A stretch of 64,000 nucleotides of DNA, from the NCBI RefSeq assembly GCF_001046895.1, contig NZ_CAQI01000053.1, positions 62,001 through 126,000 of the forward strand. The letters run 5' to 3'. The stretch comes from Pseudarthrobacter siccitolerans (GTDB lineage: Bacteria; Actinomycetota; Actinomycetes; Actinomycetales; Micrococcaceae). Below the pieces are notes generated by a model. That model did not search any database. It was given only the letters and a program-made list of their open reading frames with translations, and was not told the DNA's origin. Shown here in pieces: positions 8,650-17,413 of this stretch (position 1 is its first letter; each line of letters opens with the position of its first letter). The translations under genes and the position numbers were made by a program.

Positions 8650-9806
8650 GCAACGAACCAGTCCAGTCCCCCCTGGGCGTGGCGATGATCGGCTACGCCT
8701 TTATGGGCAAGGCACACTCGAACGCGTGGCGGAACGTTGCCAGCTACTTCGACGTCCCGGCCGTCGAGCAGAAGGCCCTGGTGGGCAGGGACGCCGACGC
8801 CGTTGCGGAAGCCGCCGCCAGGTACGGCTGGAAGGAAACGGCCACGGACTGGCGCGCGGTCCTGGACCGGGACGACATCCATATCGTCGATATCTGCGCG
8901 CCGGGCTGGATGCACGCCGAAATCGCCATCGCCGCCCTTGAAGCCGGCAAGCACGTCCTGCTGGAAAAGCCCCTGGCCAATACGTTGGCCGAAGCTGAGG
9001 CCATTACCGCGGCCGCCCAGGCCGCCAGGGCACAGGGCGTGCAGTCGATGGTGGGCTTCAACTACCGCCGCGTCCCGGCCCTTGCCCTTGCGAAGGAACT
9101 GGTGAGCGAAGGCAGGCTGGGTAACGTCCGGCAGGTCCGCGCGGCCTACCTCCAGGACTGGCTGGCCGACGAGTCGGCACCAATGACCTGGCGCCTGCGG
9201 AAAGAGACCGCCGGTTCCGGGGCCCTGGGTGACATCGCGTCCCATGCCATCGACCAGGTCCTCTTCCTGCTCGGTGACAAGGTCACGGAAGTCTCGGGCC
9301 GGCTGCAGACGTTTGTGAACCAGAGGCCCGGCGCGCAAGGGCCCGAAGACGTCACGGTGGACGACGCCGCCTGGGCAACCCTGGCCCTCGCCTCCGGAGC
9401 CATCGCCTCGGTGGAGGCATCCCGGGTGGCAACCGGCCGGAAGAACTCCCTGCAGATCGAGATCTACGGCGATAAGGGCGCCCTCCGCTTCGACCTCGAG
9501 AACCTCAACGAGTTGGCCTTCAGCGACGCCACCTTGCCCGCCCGCGAGCAGGGGTTCCGCCGGATCGTAGTTACGGAACCGGAGCACCCGTACCTGGACG
9601 CCTGGTGGCCCCAGGGCCATATCATCGGCTGGGAGCACACCTTCACGCACCAGATCCGCGATTTCCTGCTGGCCGTCGACGGCGGCACCGCGCCCTCGCC
9701 GTCGTTCGAAGACGGCCTGGAAGTCCAGCGCATCCTCGCCGCCGTCGAGGAGTCCGCCGCCGCGAGAAGCGCCCTCATCCAGCCGTCCACCACTGAAGGA
9801 GCCTGA
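8646..9806 (+). CDS. Gfo/Idh/MocA family oxidoreductase (second of two)
   Basis: A 386-residue paralogue of the family to which the preceding gene belongs, but clearly diverged. The dinucleotide loop reads GYAFMG instead of the usual GxGxxG, and the EKP motif is in AGKHVLLEKPLANT. The segment GSGALGDIASHAIDQ carries the conserved catalytic-region aspartate and histidine. The ATG overlaps the upstream stop by 4 nt; longer in-frame extensions would lie inside the previous gene. Together with the flanking isomerases it suggests an oxidise-isomerise-reduce scheme for an imported sugar. Confidence 0.88.
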   Translation: MSNEPVQSPLGVAMIGYAFMGKAHSNAWRNVASYFDVPAVEQKALVGRDADAVAEAAARYGWKETATDWRAVLDRDDIHIVDICAPGWMHAEIAIAALEAGKHVLLEKPLANTLAEAEAITAAAQAARAQGVQSMVGFNYRRVPALALAKELVSEGRLGNVRQVRAAYLQDWLADESAPMTWRLRKETAGSGALGDIASHAIDQVLFLLGDKVTEVSGRLQTFVNQRPGAQGPEDVTVDDAAWATLALASGAIASVEASRVATGRKNSLQIEIYGDKGALRFDLENLNELAFSDATLPAREQGFRRIVVTEPEHPYLDAWWPQGHIIGWEHTFTHQIRDFLLAVDGGTAPSPSFEDGLEVQRILAAVEESAAARSALIQPSTTEGA

Positions 9807-9807
9807 C

Positions 9808-10803
9808 ATGCCCCGCCCGTACACCCTGTTCACCGGCCAGTGGGCCGACCTGCCCTTCGAAGAAGTCGCGCGCCTGGCGTCCGGCTGGGGCTACGACGGA
9901 CTGGAGATCGCCGTCTCCGGCGACCACCTGGACGCCTGGCGCTGGGACGAACCCGGCTACGTCGAATCCAAACTCGCCGTCCTGGAAAAGTACAACCTCA
10001 AGGTCTGGGCCATCTCCAACCACCTCAAGGGCCAGGCCGTGTGCGATGACCCCATCGACTTCCGCCACGAAGCCATCGTCGGTGCCAAAGTCTGGGGCGA
10101 CGGCGACCCCGAAGGCGTCCGCCAGCGCGCCGCCGAGGAAATGAAACACACCGCCCGGCTCGCCAAGGCACTCGGCGTGGACACCGTCGTCGGGTTCACC
10201 GGCTCCTCCATCTGGCAGTACGTCGCCATGTTCCCGCCCGTCCCCGAAAAGGTCATCGACGCCGGCTACCAAGACTTCGCCGACCGCTGGAACCCCATCC
10301 TGGACGTCTTTGACGAATGCGGCGTCCGCTTCGCCCACGAAGTCCACCCGTCCGAGATCGCCTACGACTACTGGACCACCGTCCGCACCCTCGAGGCGAT
10401 CAACCACCGCCCCGCGTTCGGCCTGAACTGGGACCCGTCCCACATGATGTGGCAGGGCATCGACCCCGTCTCCTTCATCTGGGACTTCAAAGACCGGATC
10501 TACCACGTGGACTGCAAGGACACCAAGGTCCGCCAGACCGGCCGCAACACGGTCCTGGGCTCCCACCTGGCCTGGGGCGACCCGCGCCGCGGCTGGGACT
10601 TCGTCTCCGCCGGCCGCGGCGACGTCCCCTGGGAAGCGTCCTTCCGTGCCCTGTCCGCCATCGGCTACAACGGACCCATCTCAGTGGAATGGGAAGACGC
10701 CGGCATGGACCGCCTGCACGGCGCCCCCGAAGCCCTCGCCGCCCTTAAGAAGTTCGACTTCCCGGCGTCGAACACCTCCTTCGACGCCGCGTTCAAGCAG
10801 TAA
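9808..10803 (+). CDS. sugar phosphate isomerase/epimerase (TIM barrel), second
   Basis: A 331-residue xylose-isomerase-like TIM-barrel protein, longer than the one at 6782 and not close to it. Metal-binding positions appear in FAHEVHPSEIAYDY, FGLNWDPSHMMWQG and YHVDCKDTKV, and a final acidic residue in ISVEWEDAGMD. The ATG follows the previous stop by one base, with GAAGGAG 7 nt upstream. It closes the operon; the next gene has its own promoter. The family includes inosose dehydratases and 3-keto-sugar isomerases and hydratases; which applies here cannot be told. Confidence 0.86.
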   Translation: MPRPYTLFTGQWADLPFEEVARLASGWGYDGLEIAVSGDHLDAWRWDEPGYVESKLAVLEKYNLKVWAISNHLKGQAVCDDPIDFRHEAIVGAKVWGDGDPEGVRQRAAEEMKHTARLAKALGVDTVVGFTGSSIWQYVAMFPPVPEKVIDAGYQDFADRWNPILDVFDECGVRFAHEVHPSEIAYDYWTTVRTLEAINHRPAFGLNWDPSHMMWQGIDPVSFIWDFKDRIYHVDCKDTKVRQTGRNTVLGSHLAWGDPRRGWDFVSAGRGDVPWEASFRALSAIGYNGPISVEWEDAGMDRLHGAPEALAALKKFDFPASNTSFDAAFKQ

Positions 10804-10818
10804 CCCGAGGGCGAAACG

Positions 10819-10824
10819 TAGAAT
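10819..10824 (+). promoter_or_regulatory. -10 box of a leaderless promoter
   Basis: TAGAAT lies exactly 6 nt before the ATG of the acetyltransferase gene at 10831, and no Shine-Dalgarno sequence is present. This geometry places the transcription start at or next to the start codon. Confidence 0.6.
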
Positions 10825-10830
10825 CCCTGC

Positions 10831-11364
10831 ATGCCGCATTCCATCCGCACAGCAACAACGGACGACGCCGGGGCGCTGGCGGCCCTGGCGTCCGTCACCT
10901 TTCCGCTGGCGTGCCCGCCGTCGGCGTCCCCTGAGGATATTGCCGCCCACCTGGCGAACACCCTCAGTGAACGCCACTTCCTGGCGTACCTCGCCGATCC
11001 CGATGTGACAGTCCTGGTGATCGATGCCGACGGCGGCCTCCGCGGCTACAGCCTGCTGGTGGACCGTCCGGCGACAGACCCGGACGTTGTTGCATCCCTG
11101 GAGATCCTGCCGTCGGTGGAACTAAGCAAGTGCTACGTGCACCCGGAACACCACGGGCTCGGTGCCGCCGCTGAACTGATGCATGCCAGCCTGGCGGCGG
11201 CCGCCGAAGCCGGCGGGAAGGGGGTCTGGCTCGGGGTCAACAGCCAGAACGCCCGGGCCATCCGCTTTTATGAGAAGTCAGGCTTCCGGAAGGCGGGCAC
11301 CAAGTCGTTCCGGCTGGGCACTTCGGTGGAGCATGACTTCGTGCTGGAGCGCCCCGTTCCCTGA
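10831..11364 (+). CDS. GNAT family N-acetyltransferase
   Basis: A 177-residue acetyl-CoA-dependent acyltransferase. GNAT motif A is visible as CYVHPEHHGLGAAAELM, with the acetyl-CoA pyrophosphate loop, and motif B as NARAIRFYEKSGF near residues 140-155. The acceptor substrate is unknown; RimI-like, small-molecule and antibiotic acetyltransferases share these motifs. It starts 27 bp after the sugar operon but has its own -10 box directly before the ATG, so it is probably a separate leaderless transcript. It converges on the debranching-enzyme gene. Confidence 0.85.
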   Translation: MPHSIRTATTDDAGALAALASVTFPLACPPSASPEDIAAHLANTLSERHFLAYLADPDVTVLVIDADGGLRGYSLLVDRPATDPDVVASLEILPSVELSKCYVHPEHHGLGAAAELMHASLAAAAEAGGKGVWLGVNSQNARAIRFYEKSGFRKAGTKSFRLGTSVEHDFVLERPVP

Positions 11365-11404
11365 CTGGCGCAGCGCCCTGGCGTGCGCCGCCAGCAGGGC
11401 GTCG

Positions 11405-13552
11405 TCACACGTGCTGATGGGCATTGGGAGCGTAGGCCAGGGGCGGACGTGGTTCCGATAAGAGTTTGAGTCCCGGCGGGAGCCCGTCGATGCTGCCGCC
11501 GGTCCCGTGCGCCCGGATGGTGATGCGGGAGGTGTCGATCAGGACATTGGCTGCCTGGAAGTCGCCCATGTCCTCGGGGAGGATCGGTGCCAGGTGCACC
11601 ACTCCGTGGGTGTAGACGGGGTCGAAACGAAGCAGCACACGCATCAGCTGCACCGGCGCCGCCGCTGCCCAGGCCTGCGGCGAGCACGCGGTGGGATAGG
11701 GGACGGGCCCGGGGAATTCACCGCGGTCGAAACCGCAAAACAGTTCCGGCAGCCGCCCGTCAAAATGTTCTGCGGCGTCAATAAGGCCTGAAGCGACCCG
11801 CCGGGCCTCCTCCACGAATCCGTACCGCATCAGCCCCGTTGCCACCAGCGCCGAGTCGTGCGGCCACACCGAGCCGTTGTGGTAGCTCACCGGGTTGTAG
11901 GCGCCCATGTCCGAGCCCAGGGTGCGGATGCCCCAGCCCGTGAACATCTGGGGTGACATCAGGTGCTCCACTACGGAAGGCGCCTTGTCCTCGTCCACGA
12001 TGCCCGTCCAGAGGCAGTGGCCCATGTTCGAGGTACAGGCATCCACCGGCCGCTTGTCCTTGTCCAGTGCCTCCGCGAAATAGCCCTTGTCCGGCAGCCA
12101 GAACTTCTCGTTGAAGGCCGCCTTCAGGGCGGCGCCCTTGTCCGCCCAGTGCTGTTCCAGGGCTGCATCCCCATCCCAGCGTGCCAGCAGCGACCTGCCG
12201 ATGTAGGCGGAGTAGACGTAGGCCTGCACTTCACACAGGGCTATGGGGGCTTCGGCAATAGTGCCGTCGGCAAAGTTGATGCCGTCCCAGGAGTCTTTCC
12301 AGCCCTGGTTCACCAGCCCGTGGTCGTTGGGCCGCTGGTACTCCACGAATCCGTCGCCGTCACGGTCGCCGTACTTTTCAATCCATTCCAGGGCACGGTC
12401 CGCGTGCGGAAGCAGCGGGTGGATGATTTCCCGGGAAAGGCCCCACCGGCTGAGTTCGCCCAAGAGACCCACGAACAGCGGAGTGGCATCAGCCGTCCCG
12501 TAGTAGGCTGTGCCGCCCAGGGACAAACCGGCAGTGACCCCAAGCCGCACCTCGTGCGGGATGCGGCCCGGTTCTTCCTCCGAGTCCGGATCAACCTTGG
12601 TTCCCTGCAGCCCGGCCAGGGTCTGCAGCGTGCCGGCGGCCAAATTGGGACTCACCAGCAGGCTCATGTAGGACGAGAGCAGCGAATCCCGGCCGAACAG
12701 GGCCATAAACCACGGGGCTCCGGCGGCCACCGCCACGCGGCCCGGATGATGGTCGTCGAAGATCCGAAGCGAGCCCAGGTCGCTCTGGCTCCGGTTCAGC
12801 ACCGCCTGCAGGTTACTGTCCGTCACGGTGACCTGCGGGACGTTTTCCTCCCAGGCGCGGTGCCGGCGCACGCCTTCGCGGTGGCGCGGGAGCCGCGCCT
12901 CGGTAAAGGGATCGGCAGGGGGCTGCCCGTTGACCAGGGGCACCACAATCACGCTGGTGGCCCATTTCCCCCGGGCCGGGACGGTGGCGCGGAAACGGAG
13001 CCCGTCGGTGCTGGCCTCGGCACCCTGCGCCCTGATGGAGCTTCCCCGCCGTTGTCCGTGGCGTGCGGCTTCAATAACCAGGCTGCCGTCCACCACTTCG
13101 CGGGTGGCGGCGGCACCCTGGGTAGTCCGGCCGCCCTTGACGTCGAAGAGATCGGCTTGGTCGGCGTCCACGAGCAGTTCTATCTCGCAGTCCACCGGCT
13201 CCGCGGCGTAGTTTTCCAGGGTGATGTCGTCCTGCAGGCCCGGACCGATGTGGCGGACGTGGCGGACCACCAGCGGGCTGTCGAACCTGCCGTCCGGCCA
13301 TTTGGCGCGGCCAACAAACGTGGCTCCGAACGGCTGCGGCTTCTGGGCTGCCAGGGGCTCCCGCAGGGATCCGTTGATGCGGAGGATCCAGCGGGAGATG
13401 ATGCGGGTGTCCTGGAAGAAGGCCCCGTTCGTACCGGCGACGGAACTGATGTCACCCGTTTCGGACGAGATGCAGAACGAGGACCCCTCCACGACGGTGA
13501 CCGAACCTGACTCGGATGCGCCGGCCTCAGTATCGGCGTTCCATGCGGTCAT
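11405..13552 (-). CDS. glycogen debranching-type glycosidase (amylo-alpha-1,6-glucosidase-like)
   Basis: A 715-residue cytoplasmic protein with two parts: an N-terminal beta-sandwich (about 1-270) of the bacterial debranching-enzyme N-terminal type, and a C-terminal alpha/alpha six-hairpin glycosidase barrel. Conserved barrel segments include FMALFGRDSLLSSYMS, EYQRPNDHGLVNQGWKDSWD and NPVSYHNGSVWPHDSALVA. It likely hydrolyses alpha-1,6 branches or a related glucoside. AAGGAG lies 8 nt before the ATG. The co-directional glycosyltransferase gene starts upstream, 54 bp away, which suggests one glycan-related unit. It has no TreX/GlgX-type motifs, so the exact glucan is uncertain. Confidence 0.82.
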   Translation of the reverse strand: MTAWNADTEAGASESGSVTVVEGSSFCISSETGDISSVAGTNGAFFQDTRIISRWILRINGSLREPLAAQKPQPFGATFVGRAKWPDGRFDSPLVVRHVRHIGPGLQDDITLENYAAEPVDCEIELLVDADQADLFDVKGGRTTQGAAATREVVDGSLVIEAARHGQRRGSSIRAQGAEASTDGLRFRATVPARGKWATSVIVVPLVNGQPPADPFTEARLPRHREGVRRHRAWEENVPQVTVTDSNLQAVLNRSQSDLGSLRIFDDHHPGRVAVAAGAPWFMALFGRDSLLSSYMSLLVSPNLAAGTLQTLAGLQGTKVDPDSEEEPGRIPHEVRLGVTAGLSLGGTAYYGTADATPLFVGLLGELSRWGLSREIIHPLLPHADRALEWIEKYGDRDGDGFVEYQRPNDHGLVNQGWKDSWDGINFADGTIAEAPIALCEVQAYVYSAYIGRSLLARWDGDAALEQHWADKGAALKAAFNEKFWLPDKGYFAEALDKDKRPVDACTSNMGHCLWTGIVDEDKAPSVVEHLMSPQMFTGWGIRTLGSDMGAYNPVSYHNGSVWPHDSALVATGLMRYGFVEEARRVASGLIDAAEHFDGRLPELFCGFDRGEFPGPVPYPTACSPQAWAAAAPVQLMRVLLRFDPVYTHGVVHLAPILPEDMGDFQAANVLIDTSRITIRAHGTGGSIDGLPPGLKLLSEPRPPLAYAPNAHQHV

Positions 13553-13606
13553 GGATGCACTCCTTTGCTAGGCGACGGGCTTGCCGCGGATCGCCAAGAC
13601 CGTGCC

Positions 13607-14668
13607 TTAAAGATTCTGGTGCAAGCCGACCCTATCCGGAACCCCTGCGGGCATCTCCCCTGCCGCCAGCTTCCCGAACAGCCAGAGGTGCTCGCGCACC
13701 ATGCGTTCCTCGCCGAACCGTTCCCGGGCAACTTTTCGGCAGGTTGCCCGGCTGAGGCCGGTCGCCTCCTGCACGAAGCCCGCAAGCTGCTCCGTGCGCC
13801 CCAAAAATCCGGTCCGGCCGTGGTCGATAATTTCGGGCGCGGAGCCGATCGGGGTACCGATCACGGGGGTACCTGTTGCCAGCGCCTCGATCATCACCAG
13901 CCCGAAAGGCTCGGACCACTGGATGGGATTGAGGAAGGCCAGCGCTTCACCCATCAGCCCGTACTTGGCGGCATCATCCACTTCGCCCACAAAGTCCTCG
14001 TTGGGCCCCAGCATCGGCTCGATGACCTCGCGGAAATAGCGGATTTCGTCAGGTTGGCGCATCTTGACCGCTATGCGCAGCGGTATCCCGGCCTCCCTGG
14101 CGATCATGATGGCCTCCAGAAGACCCTTGTCCGGGCATGCCCGGCCAACGAAGCACAGGTAGCCGCCGCTCCCCGACCCTACGGGGACGGAGGCCACGTC
14201 CATCCCGTGGTGGATGACCCGTGTCACCGGCACCTCCGGTGCACGGGAGCACTGGTCGCGGGAGATAGCGATGACGGCTGCATGCCGGCCAATGGCACGG
14301 TAGATGTCCACCGCTTCCTCGTTGAGCGGGCCATGGATCGTCGTCACCAGGGGGACGCGTTTGGGCCGCTGCATATACAAGGGCCCGGTCAGGGTGTGGT
14401 CATGGATGATGTCCACATCCCCCATTGCCTCGTAGGCCCGGGTGACATGGCTCAGCTCGGAGATGGTGAAACCCAGATCGTCGATTTGTGCTGGCCGCAT
14501 GCCCGGCGCCAGTGGTACCGGACAGGTGCTGTCCGACGGCGCGGCCAGGACAACCTCGTGCCCGGCAGCAGCAAAGCCCCTGGCCAGGCTGTCCACTACC
14601 CGTTCAATACCGCCGTACGTCACCGGCGGAACCGGAATCCAGGGTCCCGCAACAAGTCCTATCCGCAT
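13607..14668 (-). CDS. glycosyltransferase family 4
   Basis: A 353-residue GT-B retaining glycosyltransferase. The N-terminal acceptor domain starts MRIGLVAGPWIPVPPVTYGG with the GGIERV loop. The C-terminal donor domain has CFVGRACPDKGLLEAI and the GT4 motif EPFGLVMIEALATGTPVIG, which holds the Glu pair that binds the nucleotide sugar. The ATG at 14668 aligns with the family start and has a GGCAGGG ribosome site; an ATG 48 nt upstream is less likely. It is the upstream member of a two-gene unit with the debranching-type enzyme. Donor and acceptor are unknown. Confidence 0.84.
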   Translation of the reverse strand: MRIGLVAGPWIPVPPVTYGGIERVVDSLARGFAAAGHEVVLAAPSDSTCPVPLAPGMRPAQIDDLGFTISELSHVTRAYEAMGDVDIIHDHTLTGPLYMQRPKRVPLVTTIHGPLNEEAVDIYRAIGRHAAVIAISRDQCSRAPEVPVTRVIHHGMDVASVPVGSGSGGYLCFVGRACPDKGLLEAIMIAREAGIPLRIAVKMRQPDEIRYFREVIEPMLGPNEDFVGEVDDAAKYGLMGEALAFLNPIQWSEPFGLVMIEALATGTPVIGTPIGSAPEIIDHGRTGFLGRTEQLAGFVQEATGLSRATCRKVARERFGEERMVREHLWLFGKLAAGEMPAGVPDRVGLHQNL

Positions 14669-14875
14669 TCCCTGCCTCGCAAGAATACAGGCCGGGCTCC
14701 CCAGCTGACCGGGCACTTCCGACCACGCGCCGGCTCCGGCCCGCGGTGCAATCGGTTTTCCTATGGCGTCTGTTTCACCTAACTCAGACTATTGCCTACG
14801 TTGCAGCCCCACCGCAAGACCTCGTGTGGCGCAAATAACGTGCTGCCTCGGAATGGCCGCCCGGAGAGTGCAGTT

Positions 14876-15583
14876 ATGCCCAGCATGAAGATTGAGATCT
14901 GGTCAGACGTTGCGTGCCCATGGTGCTACATCGGCAAGCGCCGCTTCGAGAGCGCCCTTGCCACGTTCGAGCACCGTGATTCCGTGGAAGTGACATGGCG
15001 CAGCTACCAGCTGGATCCCACCCTGCCGGAGCACTATGACGGGACCGAGCTGGAGTATCTGAGCACACGTAAGGGCATTGCGCCGCAGCAGGTTTCGCAG
15101 ATGTTCCAGCATGTCACCGAGCAGGCCAAGGGCGAGGGCCTGGACTACCGGTTCGATTCGGTGGTGGTAGCGAACAGCTTCACCGCCCACCGCCTGATCC
15201 ATCTTGCAGCTGCCCACGGCAAGCAGGATGAAGCCAAGGAGCGCCTGCTCAGCGACCACTTCGAACACGGCAAGGACATCGGCAGTCGCGAGTACCTGAC
15301 CTCCCTCGCCCTGGACCTGGGCATCAACAGGGACGAGGTGGAGGAACTGTTCACCACGGACAAGTACGCCGCGGACGTCCGGTCAGATTTCGAGGAAGGC
15401 CGCGCGCTGGGCATCAGCGGCGTGCCGTTCTTCGTGATTGACCGGAAGTTCGGCCTTTCGGGCGCCCAGCCTGCCGAAACGTTCACTGCAGCCCTCAATG
15501 AGGCGTGGCAGGCCGCCAATCCCCTGGTGCTGGTCAACTCCACCGACGGCGACGCCTGCGGACCGGACGGCTGCCAGGTCTAG
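14876..15583 (+). CDS. DsbA family oxidoreductase (FrnE-like)
   Basis: A 235-residue thioredoxin-fold protein with a helical insertion, of the FrnE/2-hydroxychromene isomerase-like DsbA group. The active site CPWC is at residues 14-17 (WSDVACPWCYIG), and the cis-proline loop is in GISGVPFFVIDRKF. It has no signal peptide, so it is cytoplasmic, like FrnE. The C-terminal tail carries two further cysteines (ACGPDGC) that could exchange with the active site. GGAG lies about 9 nt before the ATG at 14876; an ATG at 14885 is possible. A disulphide isomerase or oxidative-stress role is inferred from the family. Confidence 0.88.
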   Translation: MPSMKIEIWSDVACPWCYIGKRRFESALATFEHRDSVEVTWRSYQLDPTLPEHYDGTELEYLSTRKGIAPQQVSQMFQHVTEQAKGEGLDYRFDSVVVANSFTAHRLIHLAAAHGKQDEAKERLLSDHFEHGKDIGSREYLTSLALDLGINRDEVEELFTTDKYAADVRSDFEEGRALGISGVPFFVIDRKFGLSGAQPAETFTAALNEAWQAANPLVLVNSTDGDACGPDGCQV

Positions 15584-15617
15584 CCGGCACCTGCCGCCAG
15601 GCAGCGGGACGTTTACT

Positions 15618-15638
15618 GACACTTCGCGGTAAAGTGTC
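15618..15638 (+). promoter_or_regulatory. candidate TetR operator over a leaderless promoter
   Basis: A perfect inverted repeat GACACTT (15618-15624) and AAGTGTC (15632-15638) with a 7-nt spacer lies just before the TetR gene. The -10-like TAAAGT (15630-15635) falls in its right half, 6 nt before the ATG, and no ribosome site is present. This geometry fits autorepression of a leaderless transcript. Confidence 0.6.
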
Positions 15639-15641
15639 TGT

Positions 15642-16292
15642 ATGCCCAGGATTTCAGCGGCCAGCAATGCCGAGCAGCGCGCGGAGACGCAGCGCCGCAT
15701 CCTCACCGCCTTTGGTGAGCTCCTCTTCTCCCATGGGCTGCCCGGGCTGACCATGACCGATGTTGCCCGGCACGCCGGGGTGGGCCGGACCGCCGTCTAC
15801 AACTACTACGCGGACATTGAAGAGCTCCTGATCTCCTACGCGCTGGATGAGACCGAAAAGTTCCTGTCCGAGCTGCGCGATGCCCTGGGCCGCCTCGACA
15901 ATCCCGTGGAGCGGCTGGCACTGTACGTCCGCGCCCAGGTGGTGGACCTCAGCCGCCGCCACCTCCCCCCGGGACCTGCGATGGGGGCCGTCCTGTCGCC
16001 GTCGTCCTTCGCCAAACTCGCCGACCACGTGGGTGAGCTGAGCGTCCTGCTGCAGGGCATCCTGCGCGACGGGATGGAGCAGGGCTACCTTCCCGTGGCC
16101 GACGTGGGCCAGCAGGCGCAACTGATCCTCGGGACCCTCTCGTCCAGCGCGGCGCGGGGCAGCGACGAGCCTGCGGAACTGGAAGCCCGCGTGGCCCGGA
16201 CGGTGCGGTTCATCCAGCTGGGTGCGGGAGCGAGGTTCGACGACGCCGGCCGGCCGGTCCGCGTTGCCCCGCTTCCCGCCGTGGCCCGCTAA
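15642..16292 (+). CDS. TetR family transcriptional regulator
   Basis: A 216-residue repressor. The N-terminal helix-turn-helix is at about residues 20-65, with MTDVARHAGVGRTAVYNYYA being the recognition region. The C-terminal ligand domain is not recognisable. A perfect palindrome overlaps its own promoter, which suggests autoregulation. Its targets are unclear: the DsbA-like gene 58 bp upstream runs the same way, and the LytR_C gene converges from the right. The ATG at 15642 is fixed by the -10 box 6 nt upstream and the absence of a better site. Confidence 0.88.
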   Translation: MPRISAASNAEQRAETQRRILTAFGELLFSHGLPGLTMTDVARHAGVGRTAVYNYYADIEELLISYALDETEKFLSELRDALGRLDNPVERLALYVRAQVVDLSRRHLPPGPAMGAVLSPSSFAKLADHVGELSVLLQGILRDGMEQGYLPVADVGQQAQLILGTLSSSAARGSDEPAELEARVARTVRFIQLGAGARFDDAGRPVRVAPLPAVAR

Positions 16293-16300
16293 GGGATTCT

Positions 16301-16975
16301 TCAGCGGGTGGGCGCCGCCGAGGGCATGACCGGCCATTTGTCCTCATCGGCGACGCGGCGGCTTTCACGCGGGCAGCTGAGCGTGCCCGGCGTCTGGTCA
16401 ACGAGCTCCGGCGGAGCCAACGCCTTGTAGTCCTGGGCCAGGATCACGTCAACGCTGCCGTCGGTCCTGCCGTCCTGGAAGTAGTCCGAGCCCGGCAGGT
16501 TGCGTTGGACGCTCAGCGCCGCGGACTGTCCGGCCGGACCTGAAACCACCGCTGCGATGCCCCGGTAGCCGGCCTCGGTGTTCGCCACCGCGCCCACCAC
16601 GAACTTCCGCGCGACAAACTCGTCGGCCACGGTACGCGCCAGCCCGGGCCGGTTGGTGGCGTTATAGACGTTGAGGTTGATTTCGCCGTGAGGGGTGTAG
16701 TCAAAGGTGCCGGCCGGGCAGGAGGAGACCGTGTCCTCTGCCGGTTCCGCGGCGGGAATCTTGAGCCGTCCGTTGATAATGGCCAGCGCCGTGATGATGG
16801 CGGCGGCGATCAGTCCGATGAGGAGTACAAGCACCACGCCGTGAAGCACGCGGCGGCGCACCCTGGCGGTGTCATCGGCGTCGTGCCCTGCCTGGAAGGT
16901 GGCCCTGAGCTCAGGGCCGGTGACAACGTGGTGGCCGTGGAGGACGCTCGCGTCCTGCTGCTTCTTCCTAGCCAT
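16301..16975 (-). CDS. LytR_C domain membrane protein
   Basis: A 224-residue protein with a cytoplasmic N-terminus (about 1-43), one membrane segment (about 44-66, VVLVLLIGLIAAAIITALAI) and an extracellular LytR C-terminal domain (about 95-190). That domain includes INLNVYNATNRPGLARTVAD and the later SVDVILAQDY. In actinobacteria LytR_C proteins act at the cell envelope alongside LCP ligases, but this one lacks the LCP catalytic domain, so it is probably accessory. Its start overlaps the stop of the upstream gene by 8 nt, so the two are likely co-transcribed. Confidence 0.82.
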   Translation of the reverse strand: MARKKQQDASVLHGHHVVTGPELRATFQAGHDADDTARVRRRVLHGVVLVLLIGLIAAAIITALAIINGRLKIPAAEPAEDTVSSCPAGTFDYTPHGEINLNVYNATNRPGLARTVADEFVARKFVVGAVANTEAGYRGIAAVVSGPAGQSAALSVQRNLPGSDYFQDGRTDGSVDVILAQDYKALAPPELVDQTPGTLSCPRESRRVADEDKWPVMPSAAPTR

Positions 16976-17270
16976 CTATGACCAGCACACGGGCGTGGAT
17001 CGCCGTGCGCTGGTGCAGGGCGGTCCGGACGGCGCGGTGCAGGCCGTCCTCAAGATAGAGGGTTCCCTGGTACTGCACGACGTGTGGAAAAAGGTCGCCA
17101 AAGAAGGTTGAGTCCTCGGCGAGGAGCGCCTCCAGGTCGAGGGTGCGCTTGGTGGTCACCAGTTCGTCGAGCCGGACCGGCCGGGGCGGCAGCGCAGCCC
17201 ATTCCTTGGGAGTGTTGTAACCATGGTCAGGGTAAGGGCGGCCCTCGCCCACAGCTTTGAATATCACCAT
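16968..17270 (-). CDS. small ParB/Srx-like protein next to LytR_C
   Basis: A 100-residue protein conserved, to my knowledge, in actinobacteria and often annotated only as hypothetical. The segment LYLEDGLHRAVRTALHQRT resembles the ParB/sulfiredoxin-like DGxHR nucleotide-binding motif, followed by IHARVLV as an expected beta strand. No other ParB domain (no helix-turn-helix) is present. It overlaps the LytR_C gene by 8 nt and is read first. Functional assignment is not possible; the motif match is by eye. Confidence 0.65.
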   Translation of the reverse strand: MVIFKAVGEGRPYPDHGYNTPKEWAALPPRPVRLDELVTTKRTLDLEALLAEDSTFFGDLFPHVVQYQGTLYLEDGLHRAVRTALHQRTAIHARVLVIDG

Positions 17271-17413
17271 GCCACACTAGGCACCCATCGGTTCCAGCGA
17301 AAGTATCCGGCACGCCCCGGGGAAGGTTGTAGCCAAACAGTGACCATGTGTCACACGCGGTGATCTTCCCGGAGCGGGCCAGGAGTTTACGGCCCTGCTG
17401 ACAGAATGGAGCC

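Noticed and set aside
17340..17354. CRP/GlxR-like site GTGAC-CATGT-GTCAC upstream of the HAD gene
   Set aside because: Spacing between GTGA and TCAC is 7 instead of 6, and the outer bases do not match the consensus. Not supported as a cAMP-receptor site.
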